From assembly GCA_041488455.1 (NCBI GenBank), contig JBGPPG010000002.1:12056-76055 (forward strand): 64,000 nt of DNA. Reading direction: 5' to 3'. The notes beneath the pieces were generated by a model, which did not search any database, was not told the origin of the DNA, and saw only the letters and a list, made by a program, of their open reading frames with translations. A program made the translations under genes and the position numbers. This document shows positions 17,020-25,414 of the stretch, piece after piece (the first letter of the stretch is position 1; each line of letters begins with the position of its first letter). The stretch comes from DASQPE01 sp041488455. Lineage in GTDB: Bacteria; Gemmatimonadota; Gemmatimonadetes; Gemmatimonadales; GWC2-71-9.

Positions 17020-18221
17020 TCTTCGCCCGCCTGCGCGCGTTGCTCGGGCCCGCGGCCGTGGATCGCGACTCCGACAACGTTCCCCGCGTGACCCCCGACT
17101 CCACCGATGCGCTGGCGCTGGTCTGCCGGCTCGCCTACGACGAGGGCTGGAAGATCCGGGTCGAGGGGCTCGCCTCCTGGCTCCCGGCCGACGCCCCGGC
17201 GGACCTGGCCGTGAGCACCCGGGCCCTGGACGAAATCGTCTCGGTAAATCCCGCCGACCTCGTGGCCACGGTGCAGGCCGGCGCGCCCATGGACGCCATC
17301 CGCCGGCGACTGGCCGAGCACGGCATGTGGCTCGCCGTGGACCCGCCTGGGCGGCCGGAGCGCACGCTGGGCTCGGTGATCGCGACCGGCACCAGCGGCC
17401 CGCTCCGGCACGGATTCGGCCCCGTTCGCGATCACATCCTGGGCTGCACGGTGGTAACCGGCGACGGGCGGATCGTGAAGCCGGGCGCCCGGGTCGTGAA
17501 GAACGTCGCCGGGTACGATTTGACCAAGCTGCACGTGGGGAGCTTCGGGGGTTTCGGCATCCTCACCGAGGCCCACCTGCGCCTCCGGGCGGCGCCGCGA
17601 GCGGACGTCACGCTCGTCTGCCGCGGCAGCCGGGACGCACTCACCGCGGCCGCGCGTGACCTCCTCGAGGCGCACGCCGCGCCGGCAGCCCTGGAGCTCG
17701 TGTCTCCGGCCCTCGCGAGCGAGTCGGAGTGGGTGCTCGCCGCGCGGTTCCTCGGCGTGGACGCCGCGGTGCAGGGAGACGTGCGCCGCCTGCCGGCGGA
17801 GACTGACGCGGTGTGGGAGCAGCTCCCGGCGGACCGGACCGCCGCCTTCTGGGCGCTCCTGGCGCGCGGCAGCCTGAGCGGGCCGATCACGTTCCGGCTC
17901 GGCGTGCTGGCCTACGGACTGGACGACACCCTCGACCTTCTCGCCCACGATCTCGACGACGGCATCATCGCGGCCGGTGCCGGCAGCGGGTCGCTCCGCT
18001 GGACTGGCGACGGGCCGATCGAGCGCCTGCGTGCAGTGCGCCGCGCCGCCGCCGCGCGAGAGATCCCCATGACCCTGGAGCGCGCGCCCTGGGCGGTCCG
18101 CCGGACGCTGGGCCACTTCGGCGCGTACCGCGAGGGCCTCGGCCCGCTGGTGGACCGCCTGCGCGACACGTTCGATCCCAAACAGGCGTTGAGCGTGGCG
18201 CTGGAGGGCAGTGAGAAGTGA
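17016..18221 (+). CDS. glcE: Glycolate oxidase subunit GlcE, FAD-binding
   Basis: A 401-residue second FAD-binding subunit, homologous to the N-terminal half of GlcD: AVDPPGRPERTLGSVIATG, then the typical HGFGPVRDHILG and GARVVKNVAGYDLTKL. The GTG start overlaps glcD (GTGA) and has GACAGGAGG upstream. The C-terminal residues GSEK and the stop TGA (18219-18221) are read from a heptamer array, so the end of the protein looks replaced by repeat sequence. Confidence 0.92.
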   Translation: MIFARLRALLGPAAVDRDSDNVPRVTPDSTDALALVCRLAYDEGWKIRVEGLASWLPADAPADLAVSTRALDEIVSVNPADLVATVQAGAPMDAIRRRLAEHGMWLAVDPPGRPERTLGSVIATGTSGPLRHGFGPVRDHILGCTVVTGDGRIVKPGARVVKNVAGYDLTKLHVGSFGGFGILTEAHLRLRAAPRADVTLVCRGSRDALTAAARDLLEAHAAPAALELVSPALASESEWVLAARFLGVDAAVQGDVRRLPAETDAVWEQLPADRTAAFWALLARGSLSGPITFRLGVLAYGLDDTLDLLAHDLDDGIIAAGAGSGSLRWTGDGPIERLRAVRRAAAAREIPMTLERAPWAVRRTLGHFGAYREGLGPLVDRLRDTFDPKQALSVALEGSEK

Positions 18222-18237
18222 GAGGTGAGAACTGAGA
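18210..18237 (+). repeat. Heptamer array, AGTGAGA family
   Basis: Four tandem units in exact register: AGTGAGA (18210-18216), AGTGAGA, GGTGAGA, ACTGAGA (to 18237). It covers the last codons and stop of glcE and most of the 25-bp gap to glcF. Unlike the others it has no inverted arm. Confidence 0.8.
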
Positions 18238-18246
18238 GGGGCGGCG

Positions 18247-19524
18247 GTGGCTGAGATTGCGTCGGGCTACGACGCGCTGGACCCGTGCGTCCATTGCGGC
18301 TTCTGTCTGCCCGCCTGCCCGACTTACCTGGCCACGGGTGACGAGGCGGACAGCCCGCGCGGGCGCATCGTGCTCATGCGGGCGCTGGAGCGCGGGGAGC
18401 TCGACGCCGAGGACGACGGACTGGTCTCGCACCTGGACGCGTGTCTGGGGTGCCGCGGCTGCGAGCCGGTCTGCCCCTCGGGCGTCGGCTACGGCCGCGG
18501 GCTCGAGGCGGCACGTGAGCAGTTGTTCCGGACCCGCGGGCTCCCCGCGCTTGCCCGTCTCGGGCTTGGCGTCTTCCGGAGCCGGGCACTTTGGCGGGCG
18601 CTCTTCGGTGCGGGCTGGCTGCTCCGCGAGACCGGCATCCCCGCCCGGCTCGCAGGCGAGAGCGGCTTCGGCTTCACCATGGCGATGCTGGCGGCAACGG
18701 GGGACGGGCGGCATCGGCGGGCCCGAGCGGCGGCGACGGGGGCTTCGAAGGGCGCGTCAGTGCGCGGCAGCCCTATGGCTCCGTCAGTCGTCCTCTTTCG
18801 CGGCTGCGTGATGCAAGGACTGTTCGCCCACGTGCACGACGCCACCCGGCGCACGCTGGAGGCCAACGGCTATGAGGTGCGCGAGGCGGAGGGGCAGGCC
18901 TGCTGCGGCGCGCTGCACGAGCATGCAGGGGACCGCGCGGGCGCGGCCGCGCTCGCGGTGCGCAACGTGGCCAGCCTCCTCGACGCAGCCGATTGGATCG
19001 TCGTGAACAGCGCCGGGTGCGGCGCGCTGCTCAAGGACTACGGCCACCTCCTCGGCACCGACGCCGGCACCCGGTTCGGGGCCAAGGTGCGCGACGTCTC
19101 CGAGCTGCTGGCCGAGCGGGGACCGAGGCCGGGGGGACCGCTTCCGCTCGAGGTGGCCTACGACGCGCCCTGCCATCTCCAGCACGCGCAGCGGGTGCAG
19201 GCCGCACCGCTCGCGGTCCTCGGCGCGATCCCCGGCCTCCGGCTCCGACTGCTTCCAGGGTCGGATCGGTGCTGCGGCGGCGCGGGCATCTATTCGCTGC
19301 TTCACCCCGGGCTCGCGCGCTCGGTGCTCGACGACAAGCTTCGCGCCTTCCGCGCCGCCGAGCCCGCGCTCGACGCAGTGACCACCGGCAACCCCGGCTG
19401 TCTGATGCAGATCGGCGCGGGGCTCCGAGCTTCAGGACTCGGAATCCCCGCGGTGCATCCGGTGGAGCTGCTCGACCGATCGTACGCAGCCGGAGGCGTG
19501 TACAAGGAACTGCGCGAACAGTAA
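18247..19524 (+). CDS. glcF: Glycolate oxidase iron-sulfur subunit GlcF
   Basis: A 425-residue protein with two 4Fe-4S motifs at the N-terminus (CVHCGFCLPACP and CLGCRGCEPVCP) and two C-terminal cysteine-rich CCG domains (GQACCGAL with HEHAG, and DRCCGGAGIY). It passes electrons from the GlcD/GlcE flavins to the membrane quinone pool. The start is GTG at 18247. The last codons and the TAA stop (19522-19524) lie inside the next heptamer array. Confidence 0.92.
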   Translation: MAEIASGYDALDPCVHCGFCLPACPTYLATGDEADSPRGRIVLMRALERGELDAEDDGLVSHLDACLGCRGCEPVCPSGVGYGRGLEAAREQLFRTRGLPALARLGLGVFRSRALWRALFGAGWLLRETGIPARLAGESGFGFTMAMLAATGDGRHRRARAAATGASKGASVRGSPMAPSVVLFRGCVMQGLFAHVHDATRRTLEANGYEVREAEGQACCGALHEHAGDRAGAAALAVRNVASLLDAADWIVVNSAGCGALLKDYGHLLGTDAGTRFGAKVRDVSELLAERGPRPGGPLPLEVAYDAPCHLQHAQRVQAAPLAVLGAIPGLRLRLLPGSDRCCGGAGIYSLLHPGLARSVLDDKLRAFRAAEPALDAVTTGNPGCLMQIGAGLRASGLGIPAVHPVELLDRSYAAGGVYKELREQ

Positions 19525-19601
19525 GAGGTGAACAGTGAACAGGGGGTTGGGCGCGGTAGGGAGCCGCCCCGTTTACTGTTCACTGCTCACTGTTCACGTT
19601 T
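19516..19601. repeat. Heptamer inverted array, GTGAACA family
   Basis: The left arm has GAACAGT (19516-19522), AAGAGGT, GAACAGT, GAACAGG (to 19543). The right arm has TACTGTT (19574-19580), CACTGCT, CACTGTT, CACGTTT (to 19601). Both keep exact 7-base register and can pair into a long imperfect hairpin with a G/C-rich centre. It spans the end of glcF and ends 6 bp before the HAD gene. Confidence 0.85.
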
Positions 19602-19607
19602 CTTGCC

Positions 19608-20276
19608 ATGACCCGGGCCATCCTCTTCGACTTCAACGGCGTCATCATCGACGACGAGCCGCAACACTGCGAGGCGCTCACCGCGACACTTGCCGAGTAC
19701 GATATCCCGCTCGACCGGGAGGCGTACTACCGCGAGTATCTCGGGTTCGACGATCGCGAGTGCTTCCGGTTCACCTTCGAGCGGCACGGCCGGCCGACGG
19801 ACGCCGCGGCGCTCTCCGAGGCGATCGAGCGGAAGGCGCGTCACTATGCCTCGGCGATCCACTGCTCGATGACGCTGGTCCCCGGGGCTGCGGAGTTCGT
19901 CCGCGCGGCCGCGGCGGACGGCCTCGCGCTCGCGGTGGTGTCGGGCGCGCTCCGGCGGGAGATCGAACTGGTGCTCGACGCGGCGGGGCTGCGGCCGCAC
20001 TTCGGCGTGGTGATCGCCGCGGAGGACGTGTCCGCCTGCAAGCCGGACCCACAGGGGTACACGCGCGCCCGCCGGGAGCTGGGACTCGAGCCCGGGCGCT
20101 GCGTGGTGGTCGAGGACTCGCTCCCGGGGCTGGCGGCTGCGCGGGCGGCGGGACTCCGCTGCGCCGTGCTGACGACGTCCCACCCGGCCGACGCGCTCGG
20201 GGCCGCGGACGCGGTGTGGCCCGACCTCGCCGGGCGCAAACCATCCGACTTGCCGTGGGCCGATGCCGCCGCGTGA
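19608..20276 (+). CDS. HAD-superfamily hydrolase, phosphoglycolate-phosphatase-like
   Basis: A 222-residue HAD subfamily IA protein with a cap domain. Motif I reads FDFNGVIIDDE: the nucleophile Asp9 is kept, but the second Asp, the general acid/base of HAD phosphatases, is Asn11. Motif II is VVSGAL, motif III Lys is in CKPDPQGY, motif IV is VVEDSLPG. Placement after glcDEF would fit 2-phosphoglycolate phosphatase, which supplies glycolate, but beta-phosphoglucomutase relatives look similar. The Asn change leaves the activity uncertain. It overlaps ygfZ by 14 bp. Confidence 0.85.
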   Translation: MTRAILFDFNGVIIDDEPQHCEALTATLAEYDIPLDREAYYREYLGFDDRECFRFTFERHGRPTDAAALSEAIERKARHYASAIHCSMTLVPGAAEFVRAAAADGLALAVVSGALRREIELVLDAAGLRPHFGVVIAAEDVSACKPDPQGYTRARRELGLEPGRCVVVEDSLPGLAAARAAGLRCAVLTTSHPADALGAADAVWPDLAGRKPSDLPWADAAA

Positions 20277-21252
20277 GCTGCCGTACGATCGCGCGCGGCT
20301 CGACCGTCTGCGTCGCGGCGCCGTGATCGTCGTCGGCGAGCCGGCGGTCTTCTGGGTCGACGGACCGGCCGCGCTTACCTGCCTCCAGGGCCTCCTCACC
20401 AACGATCTGGACAAGCCGGGCGAGCACAGCCTGATCTACGGCGCGCTCCTCACGCCCAAGGGCGCGATCGTAGTGGACTATTGGGTCTTCCGCGAGCCGG
20501 AGCGGTTCGCGCTGGTGGCCCCGATCGAGGGGCGGCTTGCATCCCACGAGCTGTTCCGCCGGCAGGTGCCGCCACGGCTCGCCCGCATCGCGGACGCGAC
20601 CGGCCAGGTGGAGGTCGCGTGGCTGCTGGGGTCGCAGGCGTTCGCCGCGCTCGCGCGCTCGCCCATCCAGCCCATCCCCGATGCCGCCGGTCGCACGGCG
20701 ACGCTCGAGTATCCCGAGGGCCGCCTGCTGCTCGGCCTCGCACCGGAGACGGCGCCGTTCGCGGCGGTGGCCCTCGGGCCGCGCGGCGGGATCCGCCAGT
20801 TCGCCGCGGCGCTGGCGGCGGTGGGGGTCGAGCCTGGGACGCCGGAGGACGCGGAGGCCGCCCGGATCCTGGCCGGCTGGCCGGCCCTGGGCGCGGAGAT
20901 CGACGAGCGGACGCTCCCGCAGGAAGTCCGCTTCGACCAGCTGGGAGGCGTCTCCTATACCAAGGGCTGCTATGTGGGGCAGGAGACCGTGGCGCGGCTC
21001 CACTTCCGCGGGCACACCAACCGCGAGCTACGGGGCCTCGTGTGGCGAAGCCCGGCGCCGCTCGAGGGCGACGCGGTCACGGCGTCGGGACGCGCGGTCG
21101 GAAGCGTGCGCTCCACGCTCGTGCTCGACGACCGGCTGCTGGGACTCTCGCCCATTCGCCGGGAGGTGGGCCTGGGCGCCGAGGTCGAGGCGGGCGGGCG
21201 GGCGGCGCGGGTGGTCGCATTGCCCTTCGCGGCGGAGGATCTCGACGGCTGA
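20263..21252 (+). CDS. ygfZ: Folate-binding protein YgfZ/GcvT-like
   Basis: A 329-residue member of the YgfZ/IBA57 family, with the diagnostic KGCYVGQE motif (Cys near residue 240) and the GcvT-like fold (GLLTNDL near residue 45). Known members bind tetrahydrofolate and help repair or assemble certain Fe-S enzymes. Its proximity to the Fe-S subunit GlcF is consistent. The start overlaps the HAD gene by 14 bp. Confidence 0.92.
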   Translation: MPPRELPYDRARLDRLRRGAVIVVGEPAVFWVDGPAALTCLQGLLTNDLDKPGEHSLIYGALLTPKGAIVVDYWVFREPERFALVAPIEGRLASHELFRRQVPPRLARIADATGQVEVAWLLGSQAFAALARSPIQPIPDAAGRTATLEYPEGRLLLGLAPETAPFAAVALGPRGGIRQFAAALAAVGVEPGTPEDAEAARILAGWPALGAEIDERTLPQEVRFDQLGGVSYTKGCYVGQETVARLHFRGHTNRELRGLVWRSPAPLEGDAVTASGRAVGSVRSTLVLDDRLLGLSPIRREVGLGAEVEAGGRAARVVALPFAAEDLDG

Positions 21253-21266
21253 GGGGCGGAAACGAC

Positions 21267-21299
21267 CGAGCCCCGGTAGAGCGTGCTCCCCGGGGCTCG
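21267..21299. terminator. Bidirectional terminator between convergent genes
   Basis: A 10-bp perfect stem, CGAGCCCCGG (21267-21276) and CCGGGGCTCG (21290-21299), between ygfZ and the small lipoprotein gene. On the minus strand it is followed by a T-containing stretch (GTCGTTTCC), so it serves the lipoprotein gene best. Confidence 0.65.
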
Positions 21300-21330
21300 C
21301 GGCGACAGTGCGACGATCGCGCTTGCGCGC

Positions 21331-21510
21331 TTACATCTTCTTGCTGGTGTCCCGCGCCATGGTGCTGTCGTGATGCATCATCGTGCTGTCCATGCCGCCG
21401 GCGGCGGGTGCGGCGGCCGGCGCTTCGGACGAAGCCGGGGCCTCCGCTTTCTTCTCGCCTGCACAGGCCATAACCGCGAGCGCCGCGGCCAGGCAAAGTG
21501 TCTTCATCAT
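21331..21510 (-). CDS. Small Met/His/Ala-rich lipoprotein
   Basis: 59 residues. Signal peptide MMKTLCLAAALAVMAC with lipobox VMAC (Cys16), then an Ala/Pro/Ser/Glu linker and a tail with TMMHHDSTM. There is a good ribosome binding site (AAGGAG, 6 bases before the ATG). I chose 21510 over an upstream start at 21579 because of this site and the signal peptide. Function unknown; Met/His residues in the tail could bind metal, but this is a guess. It is a monocistronic gene ending in a hairpin. Confidence 0.7.
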   Translation of the reverse strand: MMKTLCLAAALAVMACAGEKKAEAPASSEAPAAAPAAGGMDSTMMHHDSTMARDTSKKM

Positions 21511-21754
21511 GTGTTGCTCCTTCGAGGGGTTGGGTGTCCAGTAAAATGTAGCGCGCATGCCGTCACTGTCGTCCGGCATACGGCGTGCGAAGGTAAGGCG
21601 CTATCGGCGTTTGTCAAGCCGCCGTGGGGGGCCGATTTAGCAATGTCGGGTGCGGCCCTGGCCCTGCCGGACTTGCCCCGGCGGCCCCATACGGCCACGT
21701 TCCGCCAAGAGGAACCCCGGCGCGGTGCCGGGGCCTCCGAGTCGAGGTAACTTC

Positions 21755-23230
21755 GTGAAATCGCACAGCATCGAGCCCCGGACCTTCGGGGAGCTCCGCA
21801 ACAGTCCCTGGGCCGATCCCCCCCTCCGCGGGCGCACAGTCCGGGACGAAATCCGCGCCAATCTTGTAACCCGGCTCACGGCCGGAGAGGAGCTGTTCCC
21901 CGGCATCGTCGGCTACGAGGACACCATCCTCCCCCAGCTCGTGAACGCGCTCCTGGCGCGGCATCACTTCATCCTGCTGGGCCTGCGCGGGCAGGCGAAA
22001 AGCCGGATCCTGCGCCAGCTGGTGTCCCTCCTCGACGAGCGCGTTCCGATCGTGGCGGGTAGCGAGGTGAACGATGACCCGTTCGCGCCCATCTCCAAGT
22101 ACGCCCGGGACCGCCTTGGCGAGTGCGGCGACGCGACGGCGATCGGATGGCTCGATCGCTCGCAGCGCTACGTCGAGAAGCTCGCCACGCCCGACGTGAC
22201 CATCGCCGACATCATCGGGGACGTGGATCCTATCAAGGCCGCGCGCGGCGGGCATCTGCTCTCCGACGAGCTGACCATGCACTTCGGGCTCCTGCCCCGC
22301 GCCAATCGCGGCATCTTCGCGATCAACGAGCTGCCGGATTTGAGCGGCAAGGTGCAGGTCGGCCTGTTCAACATCATGCAGGAAGGTGACGTCCAGATCA
22401 AAGGCTATCCGGTGCGTCTCCCGCTCGACGTGCTGCTCGCGTTCACGGCCAACCCCGAGGACTACACCGCGCGCGGCAAGATCATCACCCCGCTGAAAGA
22501 CCGCATCGGATCCGAGGTGATCACCCATTACCCCCGCACCGTGCAGCTCGGCATGGAGATCACGGCGCAGGAGGCGTGGACCCGGCGGGACGGGCCGGAG
22601 GTGGACGTACCCGACTTCATCCTGGAGCTGGTCGAGCGCGTGGCCTTCGAGGCCCGCGAGGACAAGCGGGTCGACCGCCGCTCCGGCGTGAGTCAACGGC
22701 TCCCGATCAGCGTGCTGGAGAGCGTCGTCTCGAACGCGGAGCGCCGGGCGATCGCGCTGGGCGAGCGGCGCGCCGTGCCCCGCGTCAGCGACGTCTACGC
22801 CGCCACATCCGCTATCACCGGCAAGCTCGAGCTCGAGTATGAGGGTGAGCTCCAGGGTGGGGACGCCATTGCCCGCGAGCTGATCCGCCGCGCCGCCGGG
22901 CGCGTGCTCGATGAGCGGGCCGGCGGCGCCGACCTCAGCCGGATCGTCGCCTGGTTCGATCAGGGCGGCGCGCTCAAGATCTCGGGTGACGAGCGCGCCG
23001 AGGTCTGCGTGAAGGGATTCGGCGTGGTGCCCGGGCTCGTGGACGTCGTGAGCGACGTCGGCCTGGCACCGCGCGGCGACGCCGGCTACGGCGTGGCCGC
23101 ATGTGAGCTGGTGCTGGAGGGCCTCGCGGCCCAGAAGCGCATCAGCCGGAGCGAGGAGTTGGGCTACACCCGGGCAAAGCCGGAGAGACGGGATCCGGGG
23201 TACGGGAAAGGTGGGATTTCCTTCGGGTAA
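21755..23230 (+). CDS. MoxR/ChlI-like AAA+ ATPase
   Basis: A 491-residue AAA+ ATPase related to the Mg-chelatase ChlI and MoxR families. Walker A is GLRGQAKS (residues 76-83), the Walker B/sensor region lies around GGHLLSDELTM and ANRGIFAINEL, and TANPEDYTARGK carries sensor 1. Such ATPases act with a von Willebrand factor A partner to remodel or load metal into protein complexes. The probable partner is the VWA protein at 25415, but two opposite-strand genes now lie between them. GTG start at 21755, with GAGG 6 bases upstream. Confidence 0.88.
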   Translation: MKSHSIEPRTFGELRNSPWADPPLRGRTVRDEIRANLVTRLTAGEELFPGIVGYEDTILPQLVNALLARHHFILLGLRGQAKSRILRQLVSLLDERVPIVAGSEVNDDPFAPISKYARDRLGECGDATAIGWLDRSQRYVEKLATPDVTIADIIGDVDPIKAARGGHLLSDELTMHFGLLPRANRGIFAINELPDLSGKVQVGLFNIMQEGDVQIKGYPVRLPLDVLLAFTANPEDYTARGKIITPLKDRIGSEVITHYPRTVQLGMEITAQEAWTRRDGPEVDVPDFILELVERVAFEAREDKRVDRRSGVSQRLPISVLESVVSNAERRAIALGERRAVPRVSDVYAATSAITGKLELEYEGELQGGDAIARELIRRAAGRVLDERAGGADLSRIVAWFDQGGALKISGDERAEVCVKGFGVVPGLVDVVSDVGLAPRGDAGYGVAACELVLEGLAAQKRISRSEELGYTRAKPERRDPGYGKGGISFG

Positions 23231-23231
23231 G

Positions 23232-23325
23232 CAGTGAACGGTGAGCAGTGAACGGGGAACTCCGCGTTGCACGGAGTCCCCCGTTTACGGTTTACTGTTT
23301 ACCGTTCACTTCACTGTTCACCGTT
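23232..23325. repeat. Heptamer inverted array, GTGAACG family, left border of a two-gene block
   Basis: Left arm units CAGTGAA (23232-23238), CGGTGAG, CAGTGAA, CGGGGAA (to 23259). Right arm TACGGTT (23286-23292), TACTGTT, TACCGTT, then after a 2-base slip CACTGTT and CACCGTT (to 23325). It begins 2 bases after the AAA gene stop and ends 3 bases before the kinase-like gene. Confidence 0.85.
23251..23285. terminator. Strong hairpin between convergent genes
   Basis: A 14-bp stem with one mismatch, AACGGGGAACTCCG and CGGAGTCCCCCGTT, loop of 7 bases, followed on the plus strand by T-rich heptamers. It forms the centre of the inverted heptamer array and can end transcription of the AAA gene and of the minus-strand gene. 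Confidence 0.7.
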
Positions 23326-23328
23326 TGC

Positions 23329-23952
23329 CTACTTCCATCCCCTCCTCCTCGCCTCGCCGACGATCAGCTCTGCCGCCCCGTCGTACCCCAGCCGCTCGGT
23401 GTTGAGCACGATGTGATACCCCACGGGATCGGCCCAGTCGCGGGAGTAGTGCTCTCGGTGGTACCGCTCCCGCTGGGCGTCCGTCTGCAGCGTCACCCGT
23501 TCGGCTTCCTTGAAATCGAGCCCCAGCCGCTCCGCCGTGACCTTGATCCGAAAGCCTTTCGACGCGACCAGCTTCACATGCAGTGCGTCCCGCTCCCGTG
23601 CCAGCACCGCCGGTGCCGCCCGGCCGACCAGCACCACCCGTCCCGCCCGCGCCGCTTCCTCGACCACCGCCTCGGTGATCCGCACCAGGGTGGCCTCGGA
23701 CAGCTCCGGCACCGTGCCCGTGGCCGGGGGAAAGAGCTCCGGCGTGGACGTGGCGAGCACCCGCGCGAGCCGCTCGATGAAGCTCGGCGTCCGTTCCTCG
23801 ATGCCGGCCATTTCCTCCGCCGAGATCCCGGTACGCGCCGCGACCCGCTCGAGCAGCTCGTTGTCCACCAGCCGCCACCCGAGCGCGTCGGCCACGCGCC
23901 CCGCGACCTCAGAGCCGCCGGCGCCGTACTGGCGGGAGACGGTGATCAGCAT
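23329..23952 (-). CDS. Cytidylate-kinase-like family protein
   Basis: A 207-residue P-loop protein of the cytidylate-kinase-like family (Cytidylate_kin2). It starts ITVSRQYGAGGSEVA, the family's variant P-loop (GAGGSEVA), and has the typical VLVGRAAPAVL and HVKLVASKGFRI blocks. The substrate is unknown; it is not the housekeeping CMP kinase, which is larger and has a canonical P-loop. It is transcribed just after the MFS gene (7-bp gap), and the two make a block flanked by heptamer arrays. Confidence 0.87.
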   Translation of the reverse strand: MLITVSRQYGAGGSEVAGRVADALGWRLVDNELLERVAARTGISAEEMAGIEERTPSFIERLARVLATSTPELFPPATGTVPELSEATLVRITEAVVEEAARAGRVVLVGRAAPAVLARERDALHVKLVASKGFRIKVTAERLGLDFKEAERVTLQTDAQRERYHREHYSRDWADPVGYHIVLNTERLGYDGAAELIVGEARRRGWK

Positions 23953-23959
23953 GGTCCGC

Positions 23960-25216
23960 TCACGGTCGCGTCCGCCCCAGATACCAGGCGACCCCTGCCA
24001 CGATCAGGCAGCACGCCGCGCCGCCCAGCCCGATGGAATAGCGCACGCCGAGGTGCTCCGCCACGATGCCAGCCTGGAACGAGCCGATCGGCGCCAGTCC
24101 GAGGACCAGGAACGAGTAGACGCCCATCACCCGGCCGCGGAGATGGTCCGGCGCCTGGATCTGGAGCAGCGTGTTCCCTAGGATCCCGTTGGCCGCCATC
24201 GTCCACCCTGCGAGCGTGAACAGGCCGAGTGATGCCGAGAAGCTCGACACCACCGCGATGCAGGCCAGCGTGGCGCCGAAGAGCGATGACGCGGCGATCA
24301 GCAGCCGCTCCTTCCGGTACCGCTTCCCGAACCCGGCCAGGCCCAGCGCTCCAGCCGCCGCGCCGACGCCGATCGCCGAGACCAGCGCGGCGTATCCCGA
24401 CGCTCCGACCTTGAGCACGTCGCGGGCGAAGACCGGGGCCATGATCATGAAGGGGAACCCGAAGATGGCGAAGCCCGCGATGAGCACCACCAGCGCGCGG
24501 GGCCACCGGTTGTCCAGCACGTAGCGGAAGCCCTCTTTCATCGCGGCGAGTGCGTTCGGGCGGGAGCCCGACGCGGGCGGCGCGGTCCGCATCATGACCA
24601 GGCTGGCCACGACGGCGAGGTAGCTCGCGGCGTTGGCGAAGAAGCAGGCCGCCAGCCCGAACGCCGCGATCAGGGCCCCGGCCACCGCGGGGCCGATCAC
24701 GCGCGCCACGTTGAACCCCATCGAGCTGAGGGCCAGCGCATTCATCAGATCTTCCCGCTCCACCAGATCTACCACCAGCGCCTGGCGGGTCGGCACCTCG
24801 AACGCCGAGAGCAGCCCCGCGAACACGGCGAGCGCCATGATCCAGTGGACCGTGATCCAGTGGAACACCGTCAGGATGGCGAGGGCGAGGGCCTCGAGCA
24901 GCATCAGAGACTGGAGCAGCAGGACGAACCGCCGCTTGTCCACCCGGTCGGCCACGACACCCCCATAGAGCGTGAGTAGCAGGATCGGAAGCGAGCCGAG
25001 CGTCGTCACCAGCCCGACTGCGAACGGCGAGTTCGTCAGCTCGAGCACCAGCCAGCCGAGGGCTACCTGCTGCATCAGCGTGCCGCAGAGCGACACGAAC
25101 TGACCGATGAGAAAGAGGCGGAAGTTCCGGTGGCGGAGGGCGGCGAAGGTGGAGCGGAGCCGGAGAGCGGCGGCCCTGGGCAGGGCGGACGCGGCGGCGG
25201 TTATGGCGATGGACAC
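23960..25216 (-). CDS. MFS transporter, EntS-like exporter family
   Basis: A 418-residue major facilitator with about 11-12 membrane segments. The N-terminus RNFRLFLIGQFVSLCGTLMQ and the loop 2-3 motif YGGVVADRVDKRR are typical of the EntS/MFS_3 branch, whose known members export siderophores or drugs. The GTG start at 25216 was chosen because the longer upstream frame just reads through heptamer repeats. It is the first gene of the two-gene minus-strand block. Confidence 0.9.
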   Translation of the reverse strand: MSIAITAAASALPRAAALRLRSTFAALRHRNFRLFLIGQFVSLCGTLMQQVALGWLVLELTNSPFAVGLVTTLGSLPILLLTLYGGVVADRVDKRRFVLLLQSLMLLEALALAILTVFHWITVHWIMALAVFAGLLSAFEVPTRQALVVDLVEREDLMNALALSSMGFNVARVIGPAVAGALIAAFGLAACFFANAASYLAVVASLVMMRTAPPASGSRPNALAAMKEGFRYVLDNRWPRALVVLIAGFAIFGFPFMIMAPVFARDVLKVGASGYAALVSAIGVGAAAGALGLAGFGKRYRKERLLIAASSLFGATLACIAVVSSFSASLGLFTLAGWTMAANGILGNTLLQIQAPDHLRGRVMGVYSFLVLGLAPIGSFQAGIVAEHLGVRYSIGLGGAACCLIVAGVAWYLGRTRP

Positions 25217-25221
25217 CGGAC

Positions 25222-25298
25222 AACAGTAAACGGTGAACGGTAAACAGTGAACAGGGCCACGGCAGTGAACCGTGAACGGTAAGCGGTGAACAGGGGGT
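25222..25298. repeat. Heptamer array, GTGAACG family, right border of a two-gene block
   Basis: Two same-direction runs: AACAGTA (25222-25228), AACGGTG, AACGGTA, AACAGTG, AACAGGG, then after one shifted unit AGTGAAC, CGTGAAC, GGTAAGC, GGTGAAC (to 25291). A degenerate inverted copy (GTTCGCG, GTTCTAC, TCACCGT) follows around 25381-25401. It starts 5 bp from the MFS start codon. Confidence 0.8.
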
Positions 25299-25414
25299 CC
25301 GGCCCCCAGAGGGTCCGCGTTGAACCTTCCGGGGATCGGGGGTAGCATTGAGAAGGCAGGGGATGCCTCCAATGCCCCGTGTTCGCGGTTCTACTCACCG
25401 TCCACCTCTCGGCC

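Noticed and set aside
25217..25372. N-terminal extension of the MFS transporter
   Set aside because: It only reads through GTGAACG heptamers; the membrane protein begins normally at GTG 25216.
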